NCBI GenBank assembly: GCA_022567855.1 | Contig: JADFGE010000093.1 | Location: 1-9,299, forward strand | DNA length: 9,299 nucleotides | Direction of reading: 5' to 3' | DNA from: Planctomycetota bacterium | GTDB lineage: Bacteria > Planctomycetota > Phycisphaerae > Phycisphaerales > SM1A02 | In this document: positions 8,201 through 9,299 of the stretch, piece by piece | How the letters are laid out: each line of letters opens with the position of its first letter | Position numbering within the stretch: the first letter of the stretch is position 1 | Translations under genes and position numbers: made by a program | The notes under the pieces: model-generated | What the model was told of the DNA's origin: nothing | What the model saw: only the letters and a program-made list of their open reading frames with translations | The model's database searches: none

Positions 8201-9299
8201 GCATCAGCCCGGTCGGCAAGAAACCGAGTGAACGTCCGCGCCAGCTCGACGGCGCGGGCGAACTCGACGGGCAGCACTTGCATTTGCTGATCTGCCGGGG
8301 CGACCTGAGCGTCGATACTGGCGATCAGCTCGGCGACATCCGCATGCTCCTTGACCGAGCCGGAGACGATGAGGGTCTTGCTGCCCTCGTCCGTACGAAC
8401 CTTCAGTTCGTGCGGATCGGATGGCTGCCACCAGCGTTGAGCGCGATTCGTGTCAGTAAACAGCTCGCGAACGACGTCGGCGACGACTTGAAGATCGGCG
8501 TGCTTGAGTTGATAGAGCCTGACGACACGCTGCTCGCCTTCAGGAGGCGGTGCATCGAGCACTTCGATCAGGCTCTCGACCAGCGCAAACTTGTCGCCCT
8601 TGCCTGTGACAATGAGCGCGTTGAGGCGTTGGTCGGCGCGCACGGCTACGGAGTCGCGGTTCGCTTGGTCTTGCGATCCGCCGAACCGGCTGCCGAAGAA
8701 GAAAAAGAACGGCTGCTGGTTGTACGTCAGATCGTTGACGAGTTGCTGAACCGTGCTCTCGATCTCTTCGGCTTTGGCGTGCTTCAGCTCAAAGACACGG
8801 AACTCAAGCGCCTGCGCCGCCTGCGGCGAATCGAACTGCGAGACGAGATGCTTGATCTCATCATAATCGTCGTCGTTCGCAGCAACCAGAATCGTGTTGC
8901 TGTTGCGGTCGCCGATGATCGAGACGCGCCGCGACTGCTCCCGACGACCTCTCCCGGATGAAGCGATCTTGGCGCGATCATCGTACAATCGCTGCAAGGC
9001 AGTCGCGACCGCTGACGCATCGGCGCGCTCCAGCACGATCGTGCGCACCTTATACTGCGTGGTGGGTGGGCGGTCGATCTCCTTGAGCAGCTCGTCGATC
9101 TCGGCCATGACATCGTCTGCGGCGCGAACCAGCAGGAGGCCGGTCGCGTTGTCATGGACAATCATGGTTTCTGCACGGCGATTCTGGTCCGAACCGATCA
9201 CAACTTTCTCGAGGATTTCCGCCGCCTGCTGAGGTTGCGCCGCCTTGAGTTCAATGAGCCGCAAGGGATGCCGATCGCCCCCTTGTTTACGATCAAGCT
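2251..9299 (-). CDS. Giant multidomain outer-membrane secretin (5' end missing at window edge)
   Basis: A single uninterrupted frame enters at the right edge and ends at TAA 2251-2253, giving at least 2348 residues. The first possible start is TTG at 9262-9264, but the frame stays open upstream and that codon falls inside a repeat's first beta strand, so the true start is outside the window. Residue numbers below count from that TTG. Residues 1 to about 2046 are 24 tandem secretin_N (N1-like) domains. Each has a strand such as 'V.PL..A.A..LA..L..LF', a variable loop, then a 'D.RTNSLIVSA' strand and a helix ending in 'I..LD'. Residues 2047-2280 are the secretin pore domain: SNPSIMA at 2124, DGQMIILGGL at 2222-2231, VPLLGDIPFLGALF at 2243-2256 and ELLIVLTPHVI at 2267-2277. 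A 57-residue polar tail follows. The role should be a multimeric outer-membrane channel for secretion or pilus-type export, with the repeats in the periplasm. GspD or PilQ proteins have only a few such domains, so no standard gene symbol fits. No other secretion gene is visible here. Confidence 0.95.
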   Translation of the reverse strand, partial: LDRKQGGDRHPLRLIELKAAQPQQAAEILEKVVIGSDQNRRAETMIVHDNATGLLLVRAADDVMAEIDELLKEIDRPPTTQYKVRTIVLERADASAVATALQRLYDDRAKIASSGRGRREQSRRVSIIGDRNSNTILVAANDDDYDEIKHLVSQFDSPQAAQALEFRVFELKHAKAEEIESTVQQLVNDLTYNQQPFFFFFGSRFGGSQDQANRDSVAVRADQRLNALIVTGKGDKFALVESLIEVLDAPPPEGEQRVVRLYQLKHADLQVVADVVRELFTDTNRAQRWWQPSDPHELKVRTDEGSKTLIVSGSVKEHADVAELIASIDAQVAPADQQMQVLPVEFARAVELARTFTRFLADRADATNAAPPTATITASDSANSLIVSANADDLALLKDLLARLDQPDVSGDRIIEIIALKDGDAEELARIISQQFERRGGQGVRVTPDVRTNSLIINAPKIQFAQAQALIAELDQPKFSDETIIRTYSLEGARAEEVVRILGDALGLDARGETQGKTIKLDDDSPAVEVKAKIVADERSNSLVVTATAESFPVIESLIKELDNVEPKSPLEYRIVPLEHALAIDVWFTLNQFTRQRGSDRREEARIDYNVVENRIIVAATPDQMEQILQIIEQLDQPTGTDRIREFVPLQFAEAEKIQEALSFFYGRGAPGAETPSERDVQIVADPASNSLVISASEEEWVNIRALLEKLDNEEYDASLQLRVIPLMYADAPSVARAINGAFQGQIERGRRGQQSTPREARRGGGSDEQRRAEPAPTLLVEAEVWVRAAAEPQTNSVIISASRQNIRKIEKIIEQLDVADYAKLPPPQIIPVTSGDPMKLAESLNRLYDQATGSRGRRALRIVGDSTSNTIIVRAEEDEFAQIRTLAVALQQEASNQGLSIHVLRLTAAPAARVASAITEAFQAKASQANQPLAIQVDAPGNSLVIACTAALFAEIEQTVNQLDALTPPAGHGIFIIELQNISPDAATQIIETIGLDKPQPDDSVSRLVTEPIKVATLQGRNAIIIIANPIDRDTIVGLLKAIDSDPQHAQSEMRVLKLRNAEAEALANILREILSPADQQTNTPLAQAIQEQVRRLSIRRNGPDAGGIQLDLTKPIRIIADTSLNALVISSTPQNVYALTEIAKMFDQLPITDAVTVQLFPLQNIAAEQFARIIGELFDQGKQLGRIPGTNLEGLPEGAVGPALLDEIAISVDERTNTVIVAGKEETVALVEVLVRRIDADVAAGWIEPRILVLRYADANDLAETLQAILIEGIGNLPQSTPLQRQIGRLRMARLEENGGRVIESDIFVPMTHLVIRPETQLNALILVGTPMNLEVVTELVAMLDIEAAAPGAAVRIYPIEHASATRLATTMVRLFDQQIQADIIREEDRVVAQADERTNTLIVTTSPRSFIVLERLLQTLDAEIAPQFSEIRRIKLKNASASRLASIVGELMDARLERLRKIEPETADLQQATIIDDPRTNSLIIAAGQESYEVIERLVADLDASDLGEIGLLDVLTLTTANIERIAETINDIMERRYADMPAEIKRSQRPLVMTDPRTNSLLVAANVEDMAAIRQLVAKLEAVPMNPAVGLHVLPLEGTRAELLAPRLEQLMRERQQSLGEAATPMDRVSIEPDTASNSLIIAASEENLQVIRDLIDALIGAEADAVGGSTFEILQLASSRAVDVVDMLQDMYVEEVNRTRGPNTIRVTADERLNAVLVNAPPADVRTIRRLVAQLDGARPGSVVEIKYIPLSSANALETVSLIENILSGRGIGARRRSQQATILKYLREVAADQIDDETGEPMTEMEVSAAIRESITLTPDLRTNTVIISAPKESMGMIEQMIRDMDASSTGSQNVRIFKLVNADAVAMAQILTDLFNLSNRGNLYVLKPREYPPGEGEPARMPGPDGERIYAGLENTELTAVPDDRQQLSITVDTRTNSLLVSGTPQYLDLVGAVVEELDALEANEREVFVYQLRNAVAGEVARVLSQFIETEQDKLIATIGIDQLGSAARLLERQVTIVGDDQSNTVLVSASPRYMQRVKEMISELDVDPPQVLIQVLLAEVTLDDTDEWGFDFSANRTQGDVNIAGGFSLASAFVTGMGAPNLSISGTDFNLLLRALQSQGRLQVLSNPSIMAANNQPARIQIGETIRLPESTSFDLGSQQSSVVPEDIGIILEVTPSINPDGYVRMTITPEISELSARTTQISEDFSSPIITRRTATTTVTVRDGQMIILGGLISNRFERRDRKVPLLGDIPFLGALFRSSTETSKKTELLIVLTPHVIMSPTEIDRVDQITHAEIDRLSLPDEIKQQIRKNILDGTGGLYDAQGKRIDTPNASEKDKE
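2254..2259 (-). promoter_or_regulatory. Ribosome binding site embedded in the secretin 3' end
   Basis: On the minus strand AAGGAG is formed exactly by the last two sense codons (Lys-Glu) of the secretin gene, just before its TAA, and lies 11 nt before the GTG at 2242. This supports the GTG start and translational coupling of the two genes. Confidence 0.75.
2254..2424 (-). other. C-terminal tail of the secretin (possible S-domain)
   Basis: Residues 2281-2337 follow the last pore strand. They contain a predicted amphipathic helical stretch (about 2288-2312, IDRLSLPDEIKQQIRKNIL) and a charged, disordered end (NASEKDKE). In several type II secretins the region after the pore is an S-domain that binds a pilotin lipoprotein. 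The position and size fit; no sequence motif proves it. Confidence 0.5.
2425..3126 (-). other. Secretin C-terminal pore domain
   Basis: Residues 2047-2280 begin VLIQVLLAEVTLDD, the usual first strand of the secretin beta-barrel module, and continue through a glycine/serine-rich gate-like stretch (GGFSLASAF), the NNQPARIQIGE strand, and the signature loop VPLLGDIPFLGALF, ending at LTPHVI. All main landmarks of the family are present and in order, with no apparent truncation. Confidence 0.95.
3127..9264 (-). repeat. Protein-level array of 24 secretin N-domains
   Basis: The conserved Asn-containing strand recurs starting at residues 39, 121, 213, 294, 370, 440, 528, 601, 677, 783, 857, 930, 1010, 1114, 1206, 1312, 1389, 1471, 1550, 1629, 1706, 1817, 1931 and 2019 (counted from the codon at 9262-9264), on average 86 residues apart. 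Best copies read RTNSLIV; weak ones are at 39 (ATGLLLV), 294 (SKTLIV), 601 (ENRIIV) and 1010 (RNAIII). The helical halves are more variable. Repeats differ in the loop between halves, from almost none to about 40 residues. The last copy runs straight into the pore domain, as the final N-domain does in GspD-type secretins. Confidence 0.9.

Noticed and set aside
9262..9264. TTG as the start codon of the giant secretin.
   Set aside because: The frame is open upstream, there is no signal peptide, and the codon lies inside the first strand of an N-domain.

Overview
The window looks like chromosomal DNA from a GC-rich Gram-negative bacterium, most likely of the Planctomycetota or a close relative. 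The reasons are an outer-membrane secretin with an extraordinarily long periplasmic part, three or four exported proteins in a row (two of them lipoproteins with clear lipoboxes), and a 'DTDGNGYPD' lipoprotein of a style I associate with planctomycete genomes. The taxonomic call is an inference; no rRNA or marker gene is present.

Layout, left to right. (1) 1-506, minus strand: the first 168 residues of a lipoprotein resembling polysaccharide lyase family 14, cut by the left edge. (2) 507-978: a 472-bp divergent intergenic region with two perfect 13-nt inverted repeats and no convincing promoter. (3) 979-1485, plus strand: a small secreted protein with a beta/gamma-crystallin fold, followed by a textbook intrinsic terminator at 1521-1548. 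(4) 1549-1669: a convergent intergenic gap holding an 8-bp tandem repeat. (5) 1670-2242, minus strand: a lipoprotein whose Shine-Dalgarno lies in the last two sense codons of the gene upstream. (6) 2251-9299, minus strand: a giant secretin, still open at the right edge. At least 2348 residues are visible.

The secretin dominates the window. It has a complete C-terminal secretin pore domain of the GspD/PilQ type, preceded by 24 recognisable copies of the secretin N1-like (secretin_N/NolW) domain. Standard type II secretion or type IV pilus secretins carry a handful. The repeats average about 86 residues, are strongly diverged from each other, and contain no internal stop, so the array is old and under selection. 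The natural reading is an outer-membrane pore with a very long stack of periplasmic rings. The adjacent lipoprotein is probably co-translated with it and is a candidate assembly partner (pilotin-like). The crystallin-like protein and the lyase-like lipoprotein are unrelated exported proteins on the other side of a terminator.
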